Assembly: GCA_029931535.1 (NCBI GenBank) | Contig: JAQPZY010001689.1 | Span: 3,004,501-3,068,500, forward strand | Source of the DNA: Margaritifera margaritifera | Taxonomy: Eukaryota > Mollusca > Bivalvia > Unionida > Margaritiferidae | DNA length: 64,000 nt | Direction of reading: 5' to 3' | In this document: piece by piece, positions 1 through 10,760 of the stretch | Numbering within the stretch: the stretch's first letter is position 1 | How the letters are laid out: every line of letters starts with the position of its first letter | Translations under genes and position numbers: made by a program | The notes under the pieces: model-generated | Told to the model about the DNA's origin: nothing | The model's input: the letters and a program-made list of their open reading frames with translations, nothing else | Databases searched by the model: none

Positions 1-59
1 AAATATATGCAAATGAACAACTTTAACCAAACCATAACAAAATATAGATGCCAACACCA

Positions 60-400
60 CTAGAAATATGACTAATGTGGGTTCGTCACATCCTAAAGTC
101 AAAGGGACAAGTGTCACAGAATTAATTGTCTTAGTCTTATATTAATTGATCCCAAGTATTAAGAAAATCCATCATGGGCTTTGGGAAATAAAAGCCAATG
201 ACAATTTTTTAACCAAGACCTTAATGCACAATTTCTATGACTATGACCTTGACACCAATGAGCATGTAAAGGAATGAATTGTCTTTGCTTTATAATGAAT
301 CAACCCAAGCATGACGAAAATCCATCAAGGGATTTAGATAATATCAGCAAATAAAAAAACTTGAACCAAAACTTGAATGCAAATTTATGACGAATGACTG
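60..400. repeat. Two diverged copies of a dispersed repeat
   Basis: The motif set 'GAATTAATTGTCTTAG…', 'AATCCATCA', 'AAATAAAA…CCAA/GAACC' recurs at about 115-215 and about 275-385. The copies are diverged and no coding potential is visible. The rest of 1-660 shows nothing else I can name. Confidence 0.4.
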
Positions 401-665
401 AGACCTTGATTCCAAAAACAAAGTTAGGGCTTCCAAATATGATGCACAATTTTCATGCATTCAGTTGATTTTCGAGCATGACTTGTTAAATATTAGCATG
501 AATTCCACAATTGCACGTCCTAGAAAACACCTAAGCAGACTAATGCACAATCTAACTCGGAGAAATATTTTGAGAAATTTAGTGACACTGGGGTCAGGAT
601 AGCATTGCCAGAATTCTCACTCTATAATTTTGCCTAGCTTCAATGCCTAGCATTCAACATCAATC

Positions 666-776
666 TGTGGCTTCTTGGTTGGGACTTGTGGCTTCTTGGT
701 TAGGACTTGTGGCTTCTTTTTTGGGACTTGTGGCTTCTTGGTTGGGACTTGTGGCTTCTTGGTTAGGACTTTTCGA
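666..776. repeat. 21-bp tandem repeat, about 5 copies
   Basis: The unit TGTGGCTTCTTGGTTGGGACT is repeated with minor changes (GGTTAGGACT, TTTTTGGGACT). The short plus-strand open frame here reads the repeat and is not taken as a gene. Confidence 0.85.
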
Positions 777-1044
777 ATTAATGCTAAGGACCACGATGTT
801 ATAAAATTTTACAGGATTCCCAGATTGCTCAGATCTGGAGGTTTCAGATATGATAGAATTGTTAAAATTACAAATACTACCAAAAAAAAGGGACTATGTT
901 CTCATTTCTTAGCACACTTACCAAAGAAAACAAAACGTACAAGGTTTTTTATCGGGTTCTCACATTTTGAAACAAAATATTCCAGGTCTTTTCCAGGATG
1001 AAATGATTTTTGCAATGATCATCCATAGCCCTAAATCAACAGAA

Positions 1045-1120
1045 TCAACAACATTTTGGCACAAGTATGGACTTTTATAATCAACAACATTTTGGCACAA
1101 GCATGGACTTTTATAATCAA
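1045..1120. repeat. 36-bp direct duplication
   Basis: TCAACAACATTTTGGCACAA followed by GTATGGACTTTTATAA is repeated back to back with one substitution. Confidence 0.85.
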
Positions 1121-1219
1121 ATCAGCTTCCATCTTAGGACTGACCTTGAACATTCAAGTTCCAACCCAAATTTTAGACATCTGATAATGCACTAAAACAC
1201 AGGATGTTTTTACTAAAAA

Positions 1220-1735
1220 TAAGCATATCTGCCAACCCCTAGAGAGGTAAAAGAATATCTGCCAACCCCTAGAGAGGTAAAAGCATATCTGCCAACCCCT
1301 AGAGAGGTAAAAGCATATCTGCCAACCCCTAGAGAGGTAAAAGCATATCTGCCAACCCCTAGAGAGGTAAAAGCATATCTGCCAACCCCTAGAGAGGTAT
1401 AAGCATATCTGCCAACCCCTAGAGAGGTAAAAGCATATCTGCCAACCCCTAGAGAGGTAAAAGCATATCTGCCAACCCCTAGAGAGGTAAAAGTATATCT
1501 GCCAACCCCTAGAGAGGTATAAGTATATCTGCCAACCCCTAGAGAGGTAAAAGTATATCTGCCAACCCCTAGAGAGGTATAAGTATATCTGCCAACCCCT
1601 AGAGAGGTAAAAGCATATCTGCCAACCCCTAGAGAGGTATAATCATATCTGCCAACCTCTAGAGAGGTATAAGTATATCTGCCAACCCTAGAGAGGTATA
1701 AGCATATCTGCCAACCTCTAGAGAGGTATAAGCAT
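1220..1735. repeat. 30-bp minisatellite, about 17 copies
   Basis: The plus-strand unit is AAGCATATCTGCCAACCCCT followed by AGAGAGGTAA. Because the unit is a multiple of three, the minus strand stays open for 178 codons as a ten-residue repeat; nothing else supports translation. On the minus strand each unit holds TTTTACCTCTCTAG|G, which looks like a 3' splice site. Confidence 0.95.
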
Positions 1736-2347
1736 AATTTAAGTGGCAAAAAGGAATAATCTATATATTACATATTTTAATTATAATAAACTGTATGAAA
1801 ATGTACATTTATTTAATTATAAAAAACTATATGAAAAATGTACATTTATTTTTGCTACTAACCTGGATCTGCAGCTGTGCAAAATCCATGTGGATTAGTA
1901 CCAGAATAAAAACAAAAAACATGCTGAGAAATTATATATACAACACACACTGTAACTAGTCTACATGTCTAACTTTCTACAGAGTGATTGTAAAGTCCAC
2001 TCCATGGTGATGTGCTAAACTTGAATGTTGTATTATATCACTCGCATGTTCTTTTCTTTAAATTTCTAAAGCACTACTAATCTGTCCTTTTTGATCTGAT
2101 GGCCTTTAACATTTTTCAGTCATTTAACATTCACAAGTCACATCAATAAAGCCTGCTTTACTTAACATCTCTGCCATTATTTACAGTAAAGACTGGTCCT
2201 CTACCCAATTCTCTTTGTTAATATAATGAATCTGCAAGACATGTTTTCAAATCGAAGAAACCCCTATTTTCTTGGAAATATATCAGATACATCTGCTAAA
2301 AACAGAATATATTAATAGTGTTAGGAAAGTATATGTATGATGTCGGC

Positions 2348-2348
<1 letters not shown>

Positions 2349-2379
<31 letters not shown>
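2349..2379. repeat. (GT)n microsatellite
   Basis: About 15 GT dinucleotides lie immediately past the duplicated partial exon. Confidence 0.95.
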
Positions 2380-2380
<1 letters not shown>

Positions 2381-2383
2381 CAA

Positions 2384-2444
2384 TCATTTACTGCTATAAC
2401 AATCAGTACTGTGGAGTTTTCTTCCAACAGCGTCGGCAGTAATA
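2384..2444 (-). pseudogene. Duplicated partial exon with its own acceptor
   Basis: The first about 31 bp of the 2638-2745 exon, plus its acceptor and about 150 bp of upstream intron, are repeated 301 bp downstream. From the copied acceptor the frame reads ITADAVGRKL and then diverges (HSTDCYSSK) to a TGA at 2384-2386. It could be a decoy or an alternative terminal exon giving a short C-terminus, or it may be unused. Confidence 0.55.
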
Positions 2445-2898
2445 CTGGAGGCCAAATTTTCAAGAATATTTCACATGGTTGGCATTCCATATTGACAATG
2501 TTGCACATCTTAGAATCTAATTATTTTATTCATACTATATTTACTCTGATGTGTCTTTCCTTATCGAGTAAATTCAGGCACAATTTAATAGTTGATAGTT
2601 GTATAACAAGAAATGAAGCTGACAGATGACAGCATACTTGCCTTCACATATTTCTGCAAACCCATGCAGTTGGTATTTGTCAATGACTATGTCGACCAAT
2701 TCTGAGTGATGATGGAGTTTTCTTCCAACAGCGTCGGCAGTAATACTGGAGGCCAAATTTTCAAGAATATCTCACATGGTTGGCAGTCCATATTGACAAT
2801 GTTGCACATCTTAGAGTCTAATTATTGTATTCATACTATATTTACTCTGATGTGTCTTTCCTTATCGAGTAAATCCAGGCACAATTTAATAGTTGTAT
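2413..2898. repeat. Two copies of a ~185-bp segment, 301 bp apart
   Basis: Positions 2413-2598 and 2714-2898 match with only a few substitutions (for example ATTCCATATTG/AGTCCATATTG and TTATTTTATTC/TTATTGTATTC). The duplication covers an exon edge and the intron before it. The near-identity implies a recent event. Confidence 0.85.
2638..2745 (-). CDS. Exon: C-terminal flank of Tudor region
   Basis: This 108-bp exon has the acceptor TTTGGCCTCCAG| and the donor GGCAA|GTATGC. One base completes Cys; then ITADAVGRKLHHHSELVDIV and 15 further residues follow, ending GFAEICEG. The spacing after LPFQLIEC and the hydrophobic pattern fit the C-terminal half of an extended Tudor domain. It ends in phase 2, so at least one more coding exon must follow at lower coordinates; I could not identify it. 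Part of this exon with its acceptor is duplicated just downstream (2384-2444). Confidence 0.72.
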
Positions 2899-3088
2899 TT
2901 TTCAATCTCTGTTGACCACCATTTCTGTTCTTTGAAGAGTGATGGTATCCAAGGAATGCTGAAGTTGGTTAAACAAGGGGTGCAATTTTTTAACGAAACG
3001 AATGTCCAATGTGATTAGACATATTCGTTTTGTTAAAGAAACTTAACTGGAAATTCAACCAACTTTGGCACACCTCTGCTACCATTAC

Positions 3089-3126
3089 CATTCAATCAAC
3101 TGAAATGGCAGTCCACAATAGCAACA
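3089..3126 (-). CDS. Micro-exon: Tudor 'LPFQLIEC' segment
   Basis: This 38-bp exon has an excellent acceptor (TTTTGCTCCTGTACAG|) and a GAATG|GTAATG donor. It encodes CYCGLPFQLIE plus two bases of a Cys codon. LP-x-Q-x-IEC is the signature that follows the aromatic cage in extended Tudor domains. The other two frames contain stops. TG plus the first T of the next exon gives TGT, restoring the conserved Cys, which supports both exons at once. Confidence 0.75.
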
Positions 3127-3237
3127 CTGTACAGGAGCAAAACAGGTAATTTCTACATTTCTAGGAAATAAAGTGCACGATTCATGAAAATGTTCTCCTA
3201 ACCCTTTTTTTCCCCGTGAATATGCCACACAGATTAC

Positions 3238-3321
3238 AAAATTTTGCATTCTAGATACAACACTGAATATGGAATCAAGATGTTTCCATACCACAGATAT
3301 TTTGGGAAATAGTTCTGGAAC
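3238..3321 (-). CDS. Candidate exon: possible Tudor helix segment
   Basis: This is an open 84-bp stretch in phase 0 at both ends, with a fair acceptor (GATTTCACAGCTAG|) and a weak donor (TTTT|GTAATC). The sequence VPELFPKISVVWKHLDSIFS could fill the helical segment that follows the FW strand in Tudor domains. No clear aromatic-cage strand pair (V-x-F-x-D-Y-G-N type) was found between 3,127 and 3,682. A different or missing exon is possible. Confidence 0.3.
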
Positions 3322-3682
3322 CTAGCTGTGAAATCTTTGTGATAATGTGTTATTTTAACGATTCAATTGTATCGGAAACTTTCTGGCCTGTACATTCTTG
3401 GAATCCTGTAAGATTCTATAACAAAATGGACCTTATTCCCAATGCCAAACTTCAAAATCAATAAGTCCAATATAGAAGTTCAGCACTAAGGTGACCTTAG
3501 CTAAACAGAAGGGTAAGTGTACGCCCAGTCAAGATTGGTGGTTTACTCCAGTTTGTCCGGTTCCTCCAACTAAAAGGCCATGTTAAGCCAATATGGAATT
3601 ACATGTAACTATAACCTGTTGTGCAGCTGACCTTTAAATATATATAAAGTTTTTTTAACCTAATGCAGTGTTCCCAACTTAC

Positions 3683-3975
3683 ATCTTTTACCACATGTGC
3701 CCAAAAGTGGCAGTTGTCATACACTGATGTAATCTGGACAAGAATTTGGCTGTTTGGGGGGAAGAAATAGTCTCTAGGATTTCCTCTCAACTTGTGGACC
3801 ACGACCATGTAGGTGTGCAGAATTTCATCCCAGCTACTAGGATTCAAACAACCAATGATTATCTTCTGTTCTCCCTGCTTGGGCCCAGCCCCTGCAGCCC
3901 CCATGGCATTTGGTGTTGAGAATCTGCCAGGACTGTGTATAGGGGAAATCCCTGATATGCTTCCCACTGTGCTCC
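3683..3975 (-). CDS. Exon: linker and start of Tudor region
   Basis: This 293-bp exon begins with a Gly/Ser/Pro/Ala-rich linker (STVGSISGISPIHSPGRFST). It ends with QILVQITSVYDNCHFWAHVV, which resembles the first strands of an extended Tudor domain (the V-x-x-V-x-x-P-x-x-FW-x-x pattern). The acceptor is TTTGTCATCTCTAG| and the donor is AAAGAT|GTAAGT. It enters in phase 1 and ends in phase 0. The Tudor call rests on the NCHFWAHVV strand and on the LPFQLIEC exon downstream. Confidence 0.78.
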
Positions 3976-4004
3976 CTAGAGATGACAAAATAGCGATATT
4001 AATT

Positions 4005-4262
4005 AAGTGTATAATTATGAAGTTTATTACCTTGACTACAGAAATTAATTAAGTCTATAATTATAAAGTTCATTAACATGAAAATATAAATGAATTAAGT
4101 GTATAGTTTTCAAGTTTATTAAAATGACTATAGAAATTAATTAAGTGTATATTTATAAAGTTCATTAACATGATTATAGAAATTAAGCTTTTATAATGAA
4201 ATTTATTAACATGACAACAGAAATTAATTAAATGTATAATTATGAAGTTTATTAACATGACT
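4005..4262. repeat. AT-rich tandem repeat, about 5-6 imperfect copies
   Basis: The unit of about 45-60 bp contains AATTAAGTGTATAATTATAA and GTTCATTAACATGACTA. Copies differ in length. It lies in the intron just upstream of the Tudor-region exon (sense strand minus). Confidence 0.8.
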
Positions 4263-4599
4263 ACGGCATATGCTGTGAATTCTTTTACGGGCATCATGGT
4301 TCATGGTTTTGTGAAAAATGAGTTTCATTGGTACTTAAATTTGTTGATTTTATAACCAATTGTTTCCAAGAAGGAAAATCAATGAGAATTGGTACCCATG
4401 AATTTTTTAAAATTCACAGTATGTAATTGGTGAGCAAAATTCATTACTGATAATCTGCATTTCATGATATATAAAATATAAATGGTAAAAAAAATTAAAT
4501 TATAGATATACAAGTACCTTTAAGCTCTTAAAGGGAGACAACAGCATTTAGATTACTCAATAATTACATAATAAATGTTGTTAATCCAACTGATATTCA

Positions 4600-5690
4600 G
4601 TCAAATGATTATAACCAACAACAACACTGAGATAACCATTACACACATGCCCCATGTTTAATAGTCCTTGATGTAGATAAATGAAACTGTGCAGAACTAC
4701 CTTTCTTCTTTCAGTCACAGTGACTTTGACCTTTGACCTTCTGACCACAAAATCGATAGGTTTCTTCCTTACCAAGTGTAAGCTATCCACAAAGTTTTAT
4801 CCAGGTCTGTGGTGTAGAACTAATGTTATTGTGCATAAACTATTTTTCTTTTGTCAGTCGTGGTGATCTTGACCTTTGACCTTTTGATGCAAAAATCAAT
4901 ATGCTTCTTTCTTACCCGATGTGCAAGCCATCCACAAAGTTTGGTCCAGGTATGTGATGTAGAACTCAAGTTATTGTGCAGAAACTTTTTTTCTTCTTTC
5001 AGTCCCAGTGACCTTAACTTTTGACCCCAAAATCAAAAGGGTTCTCCCTTATCCAAGTGCAAGCCATCCACCAGTTTTTGTAACTGTAGATGGTAAAGAA
5101 CTCCAGTAATTCAGGGTCTATTTTAGAACTAAACATTTAGGGAGAATTTCCCCCTGTATTTGAAAATGAGGGAAAATTTTACTAATTACAGGTGATATTA
5201 AATGAAGAAACAAATGTAGGGCCTGTAAAAATGATGCTTTTCACACATTTTGTTGATTTTTCAGCAAAACGTTTAAGAAGTTAGCATGAATCTCACAATT
5301 CTGCATCATAGAATAGACCCTGGTTATTGTGCAGAAACCATTTGCTTCTTCAGTCAGTGACCTTGACCTTTTGATCCAATATCCACAGGATTCTTCCTTA
5401 CCCCAAGTGCAAGCCATCCATGAAGTTTGGTAACTGTATGGTGAACAGCTCAAGTTATTGTGCAGAAACCATTTTTCTACTCTTAGTGTCAGTGACCTTC
5501 ACCTTTGAGCTGATCCCAAAAAGGATAGGGTTCTTCCTTAGCCCAAGTGCAAGCCATCCACAAAGTTTGGTAACAGTTGATGGTGAACAGATCACGTCAT
5601 TGTGCAGAAACCAAATTGGTAACAGAATGATGGACAGACATCATAACATAGTAAAAAGTAACACTGGACATTTTCAAAAAAGACTGCACT
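4600..5690. repeat. Dispersed ~150-bp repeat array, family A (nuclear-receptor-like motifs)
   Basis: Six or so diverged units carry the same order of blocks: TTCTTTCAGTCACAGTGAC, CTTTGACCTTTTGA, AAATCAATAGG, TTCTTCCTTACCCCAAGTGC, AAGCCATCCACAAAGTTTGG, and CAAGTTATTGTGCAGAAACC. The same family fills 45000-45690 and 46500-47510, with a stub at 42815-42965. The block TGACCTTGACCTTTGACC reads on the other strand as two AGGTCA half-sites with one-base spacing. No reading frame is conserved. Confidence 0.85.
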
Positions 5691-5699
5691 GAATTTTAG

Positions 5700-6480
5700 T
5701 CAATATATAATAGATGTCAACTCAATTCACTCTGGAATTTCTAGATCATTTCATCATGAGCTATCAGGTTAAAAGAAAGAAAACTAAGAGAATAACTACA
5801 AATTATGTAACCAGAGATATCTGCAAGTTTTTCCAATAATTTCTTCAATTCATCAACAATAGTAGATAGTGTAGATATTTTCTAGGTTCATGCAAATAAA
5901 TGTAAACTGTTCACTTTAAGAATTCAAACTCACAACACTCACAGAGAGAGCCCGCTTTTGGTTAAATAGAATTTTTGTAATTTGTGATTTTTAAAAAATA
6001 TTTTTTTGCTTACAATAATGTAAATATTCAGGAGATATAACAGCATAGATATATATGTTGATTTGAGGAAATAAAGCAATCTGACTTATATAAACCAACA
6101 ATTGTAACAAAATATTATTCCATTTTAAAGATGTTAATCAAAATCTAACACATTTGTCATAATTTAAAGGAGTTCCCTTATGAGACAACATATTCTGGCG
6201 GAACCTTTAATCTCTTACATTACAACATTGACAAAGGTTGTCATTCTTCCACAACTTTAAGTAATTGCAAATTCTGCAGAGTTTTATATCTTAGCTGTTC
6301 TATCATGGCAGACTTTAAATAAATATTACCTGAACATGAACTTGAATTTGATACAATGCAAGTTATTGAACTTAAGGTATTCTTCAAATATATCCACAAA
6401 ATGGGTTTGATAAAAATCAATTCGTATATGTTTGTGTTACCATGTTCACAAGCCATCACAGATACAAAAAAAAGTCAGAG
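5700..6480. other. AT-rich intron, no feature seen
   Basis: Low-complexity AT-rich sequence. No exon with both splice sites and no repeat I recognise. Confidence 0.5.
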
Positions 6481-6519
6481 TCAAAACCTTTGACCTTGCT
6501 ACATATTTGTTATAGTGTT

Positions 6520-7190
6520 TTAGTGAAAAGCTCATGTCAATACAACCATCAATTCAGGAGAAGTATCCCAAGATTTTCAAGAAGGCCACAAAGGCAGCCA
6601 TTTTGAAGGTTAGATTAGCATCGATTTAATACAGGATCAATTACATACTGAAAGAAGAGTTTAAGTGTAAACCCCATGCCTATATAACTAGCAGTTATGA
6701 AAAGATTTTCATGATAACTGTTCTGGAAACCATATTGGGAGGTCATCTCAACACCATTGTCATTCAGGACCAAATATAGATCATAAGAAGTCTTTTAGTG
6801 AAAACATCATGTTGGTGTGACCGTCTGTGCAGGAAAAGTAGCAATAACCAGATTTTCAAGGTAATCATCATAGTGGCCATGCTGGATGTCAGATCAGCAC
6901 CATTTTAATTTCAAACCATTCACATGTCATAAGAAGTCTTTCAGTGAAAAGTTCATGTCGATCTAACCATCTGTGTGGGAGGAGTTGCATGTTGGACATC
7001 AGATTGGCACCATCTTCATTTAGGATTATCTACATGTCATAAAAAGTTTCTAGTCAAAACATGATGTCTAGACAACCATCCATTCAGGAGATGTAGCAAT
7101 AACAAGATTTTCAAGAAGGCCTCCATAGCTATCTTGTCAGATGTCAGATCTAAACAATTTTCATTTGGAACCACTTTCTGACTAGTAGTT
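6520..7190. repeat. Dispersed ~145-bp repeat array, family B
   Basis: Four to five diverged units share AACCATCCATTCAGGAG, AGTAGCAATAACAAGATTTT, CAAGATGGCCACCATGG, GATGTCAGATCAGCACCAT, and AAGAAGTCTTTTAGTGAAAA. The family recurs at 41620-42720, 46170-46330 and 48280-48570. Confidence 0.85.
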
Positions 7191-7479
7191 ATTGTTTACT
7201 CTAGACTGGAATAAATTAGTATCAACTCTTACAACCAATCAGAACTGAAAGTAGCTTACTAACTGCATGGTACACCAGAAGAGTATACCCCGAAACTGGA
7301 TCAGAGTTGACACAACACAAAGCAACAGAGAAACTTTGCATAAAAAAGGAAATTTAATGATCTGTAAAGTACTTAAAATATATGTGTGGAAAAGGTTTGG
7401 AATAGAAATAGACATGGATAAAAATACCTTTCTTTCCACAAGCTGGAGACTAACAGATGTGTATATATGGCATTAAAAA

Positions 7480-7585
7480 GTGGGTGTTGAACTGCCCTAT
7501 TGAGTACACAAGTCATACACAAGACTGACTCCCATGCCCTACTGAGTACACAAGTCATACACAAAAAAGACTGACTCCCAAATAC
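7480..7585. repeat. Imperfect direct duplication
   Basis: The block 'TGAGTACACAAGTCATACAC' plus 'AAGACTGACTCCCA' occurs twice, once with three extra A residues. Confidence 0.75.
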
Positions 7586-7759
7586 GTCCATCAGAAGGGT
7601 CTAGGCTATGTTCAGATTGCTGAAATATAGTCATCAAGACCAAGTTAAGCAAGAAGCCAATCACTACAATGTTGTAAACCGGCCATTGCATGTCAAAAAA
7701 TGGTTTCTGTGCAACATCAAACTGAGGAAGGAAAATGGTGCTTGTGAGCATGTCCGTGC

Positions 7760-9620
7760 AGTCAAAATAGTGAGTGGCAAGGAAACCTGGTGAAGTGCAT
7801 GTCAGTGAACAGGGCTGGGAGTTCAACAATGCTGGGACATGGTGTTTTCCTGGAATTCACTTTGAGTGCTGCCAAAGGTCTGATGTGGGTACAGTGTGTC
7901 CGGGAATGGGGAGTCACCATAACCTGTACTGGGTCACAACATAGCCAGGGCCAGTGACAGACATGTCCAGTCTTGATCTGCAATACTTCTATGGGTCCAA
8001 TACTAGATAATGTGGGACAACGGTTCACCAAATTTGGTGCGGTTATGCTGGGCTTCCATGACAGACCTGGGGCTGGATCTGGGATGACTGGGTGCTGAAT
8101 GCTGTCCGAGTTTTTGATCTAGGACTGGGTATACCAGGAAGACAGAATATTATATCCAGTCCCAGTAGTAGATGACATAGGTTGAGGCTGTGCCAGAGCT
8201 GGGGTTTTAGTCTGGGGTGAACTGACTACTGGTACCCAAGTCCATTATGATCTATTCCGATCACCTGGGACTGGTCAAGGTGGGCCACTGTAGCATGTCA
8301 GTACTGGCCTGGTAGTCTATACCAAGATGGAATGTTCTGGTAATGAGTTAAGTGTATAATGGGAACATAGATTATCATACAGTCTTGGAAGTTAGAGGTG
8401 TAGGTTGAGGCTGTGCCAGAGATGGAGTGGATGTATTCCAAGGTTGACTGGTATCTAGAGCCTAAGTCCGGTACCAGCTATATCATGAAAATCAACGTAG
8501 CCCCTATTTGGGTCTGCCTGTGATGACAGAATATCCACTGCTGGTCCAATTTGGTCAACATATCATATCGGTATTTACACGACAAGTTGTGCCATGATAT
8601 GTTCTGGTTGTGGCAGGGCTGCAGCAGTGTGAAAAACCTGTGATGGCAGAGATTGCCAAATTTTTTGTTTTGAAAGGGTAATCTTTCCACCTACAGAGAA
8701 TCACATATCAGAAAATTGGCAACCGAGGCAGCACTGGTGGCAATACTGATGGATTCCATATCCTTGTGCATGTGTTTCTTGGCTTTCTTATTCACTTGGG
8801 TCAAATGCTCGGCTATGATGGGTCACCCATCTTTCCCTGGTCCAGTGTGAGCACAACAACATGTATGGTTTGAATTGCATCCCATACATTTAATACAGGT
8901 GGGGTAATTGTACTAGCTAATTTAAACGCTTGCAACCCACACACTTAATGCCTATTGTTTGGCTTTTTACCTATAATAAGCAAAAGCATACAATGGCATA
9001 ATCCGGTGAAACAAGTCCAGTGTCATGCTGAACTTACTGTTAAGTGGATGCCATAAATTAAGATAAATGCCAGCAGCAAATGAAGAAATGATCTTATTGC
9101 ATAGAATAAATAATCATGTTCTTGACATTTACTGATATAACTTGCAAAAAGGCCAAGTACTGAGTTGAAATTTAAGTAATATAGATCATCAGGCAGACAA
9201 TTAAGATGGCATTGGTTCACTTATTGTATGTTAAAGTTGGACAACTGAAACACAAAATATTCATCTACAATGAAGATAGAGCAAGATTAGACAAAAATAG
9301 ATGGAATATGCTTCCCTAATACAAGAAAACTGCAAGGAATCAAGACATAAAGTAGATCAGTTTATGTGAATCTTCATAAAGAATGTGCTTACCAGGCACA
9401 AGTGGAAGCAGTAACTTGTGATTGATGGGATTTGGTGCCAAGCCCTCTATGCAAGGGGAAACCATTCTAGTCTGACTTATGCCAAGAGAAGCATATGACC
9501 TTTAAGCACTTGTATTGTTCAAATAAGCCAAAAGACCCATTGAATGACTTTTTTAGCTTTGGTGGACTGGATTTTCAAGGTAGTGGATGGACCCTAACAT
9601 ATTATGATCAGGTAATGTAT
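7760..9620 (-). mobile_element. Decayed retroelement gag-type fragment (probably DIRS-like)
   Basis: Minus-strand frames from about 8,880 to 7,760 are coding-like but broken by stops. They include a Lys-rich amphipathic stretch (LTQVNKKAKKHMHKDMESIS) and a Pro/Ser/Thr/Gln-rich part (KTPALAQPQPMSSTTGTGYN). A block ending TATTATGATCAGGTAA at about 9,600-9,616 matches the right end of the neighbouring element (14686-14770), so this is probably the 5' part of a second copy lying head-to-tail. No RT or recombinase remains. The gag identity is inference from composition and position. Confidence 0.45.
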
Positions 9621-9719
9621 ATGAAAAAGTATTCACTTGTGAACAAATTGGATACCAAATAATGTCATATGAAATCACTTGTTAAGAAACCAATTTTTCT
9701 AGTAAAATAATTTCTTTGA

Positions 9720-9805
9720 TAATACTTACCTGATCATAATACCTTCAGAGAACTACTACTACCTCGCAAATCCAGCTCTCCCAGGCTAAATATTTTAGCT
9801 AAGAA
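9720..9805. repeat. Left inverted terminal repeat of DIRS-like element 1
   Basis: The block begins TTACCTGATCATAATACC and contains CAGGCTAAA and TTAGCTAAGAAAGC. It aligns with the reverse complement of 14686-14770 over its whole length at roughly 80% identity by eye. Confidence 0.75.
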
Positions 9806-10224
9806 AGCTACAAATTACCTGCCCACATAGGTGGCAGATAGAGTAATCTCCCTTTGATAAATGAATTGGTGCCAAATCCAGTGAATACTTCAATTACCAC
9901 TGGAGCAGAAAGGATGTAACTGTACAGAGGCTGGGAGGGTGTATCCGTATTATGATTCAGCAAGTATTATCAAAAAAACATATTTACTAGAAAAAATTGT
10001 TATTTTTTTTAAAAAATATTTTACCTGATCATAACACCTTCGGAGAATAAGTAAGAGGTGGAGGGAGTTACATATACTTACCCTGGAGTGGTCATCTCCG
10101 GTGCCCAAAGGTATGTGAGGCAGCGTATAGATAGATAACCAGGCTGAAGCATTGACTCCTTAAGCCAAGGCATGGCTTTTATGAAAGGGAAAAATTTCCC
10201 TCCCACAAATCCAGCAGAAGTTGC

Positions 10225-10760
10225 CGAACGACCTGGCAAGGTAACCTGTTGTACTGTAGTGATAGGCCCACCAGATCTAACCGAGTCTTTTGGGAGGAAA
10301 GATCTCCAAGGCAGAAGCTCAAGAAAGTTGACTCTGACCTCCATCCCATGGCTTTTATAATGTCAGTTAGGGAACCGTTTCGCTCAAAATCAATGCTTGT
10401 TGTGACTGCCCTAACTTCATGAGCCAGGATCTAGAGTTAATTCTCAATATGCAAAGAGGATCACCCATTTTATCCAGGTGGAGAGTGCTTGTGCTGATAT
10501 GTCTTCCTTTCTCTCTTTTAGAGGTAAGAATAGATGGGGTCTCCCTTCCAGCAACAGCTTGTTTCTTTTCAGGTACGACTTCAGAGCTCCTGTGGACAAA
10601 CTTGAGATGAAGGGTCCAGGTTAGAAAGAGGTTTCACCACAAAAGACTGATTTCCCATGAGTGGGAGCCTGTTTTTGGCAATGAAAGCAGGGGCCGTCAT
10701 GAGTAATACAGAATCAGAGGTCTTGGAGGGTAAGCATATGCATCCAAACCGTTCCAATCT
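10225..10760 (-). pseudogene. DIRS-like tyrosine recombinase C-terminal part, broken
   Basis: Frames include SVLLMTAPAFIAKNRLP and then, past a frameshift near 10,430, LAHEVRAVTTSIDF (the His-x-x-Arg box) and AMGWRSESTFLSFCLGDL (the Trp and terminal box). The position expected to hold the nucleophilic Tyr in 'FYL' is Cys (codon at 10311-10313). Confidence 0.7.

Noticed and set aside
1213..1749. 178-codon minus-strand frame with a ten-residue repeat
   Set aside because: A product of a 30-bp unit. Noted as possible splice-site array but not as a gene.
1860..1905. Exon candidate before a CCAG|GTTAGT donor
   Set aside because: No acceptor giving the phase needed after the 2638-2745 exon.
2160..2232. 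Terminal exon candidate (IHYINKENWVEDQSLL then stop)
   Set aside because: Good acceptor (GTCTTGCAG) but the frame is phase 0 while the preceding exon ends in phase 2.
3421..3490. Possible Tudor cage exon (FYIGLIDF-like) in the Tudor intron
   Set aside because: The frame ends in a stop and no good donor follows; the match to V-x-F-x-D-Y-G is too loose.
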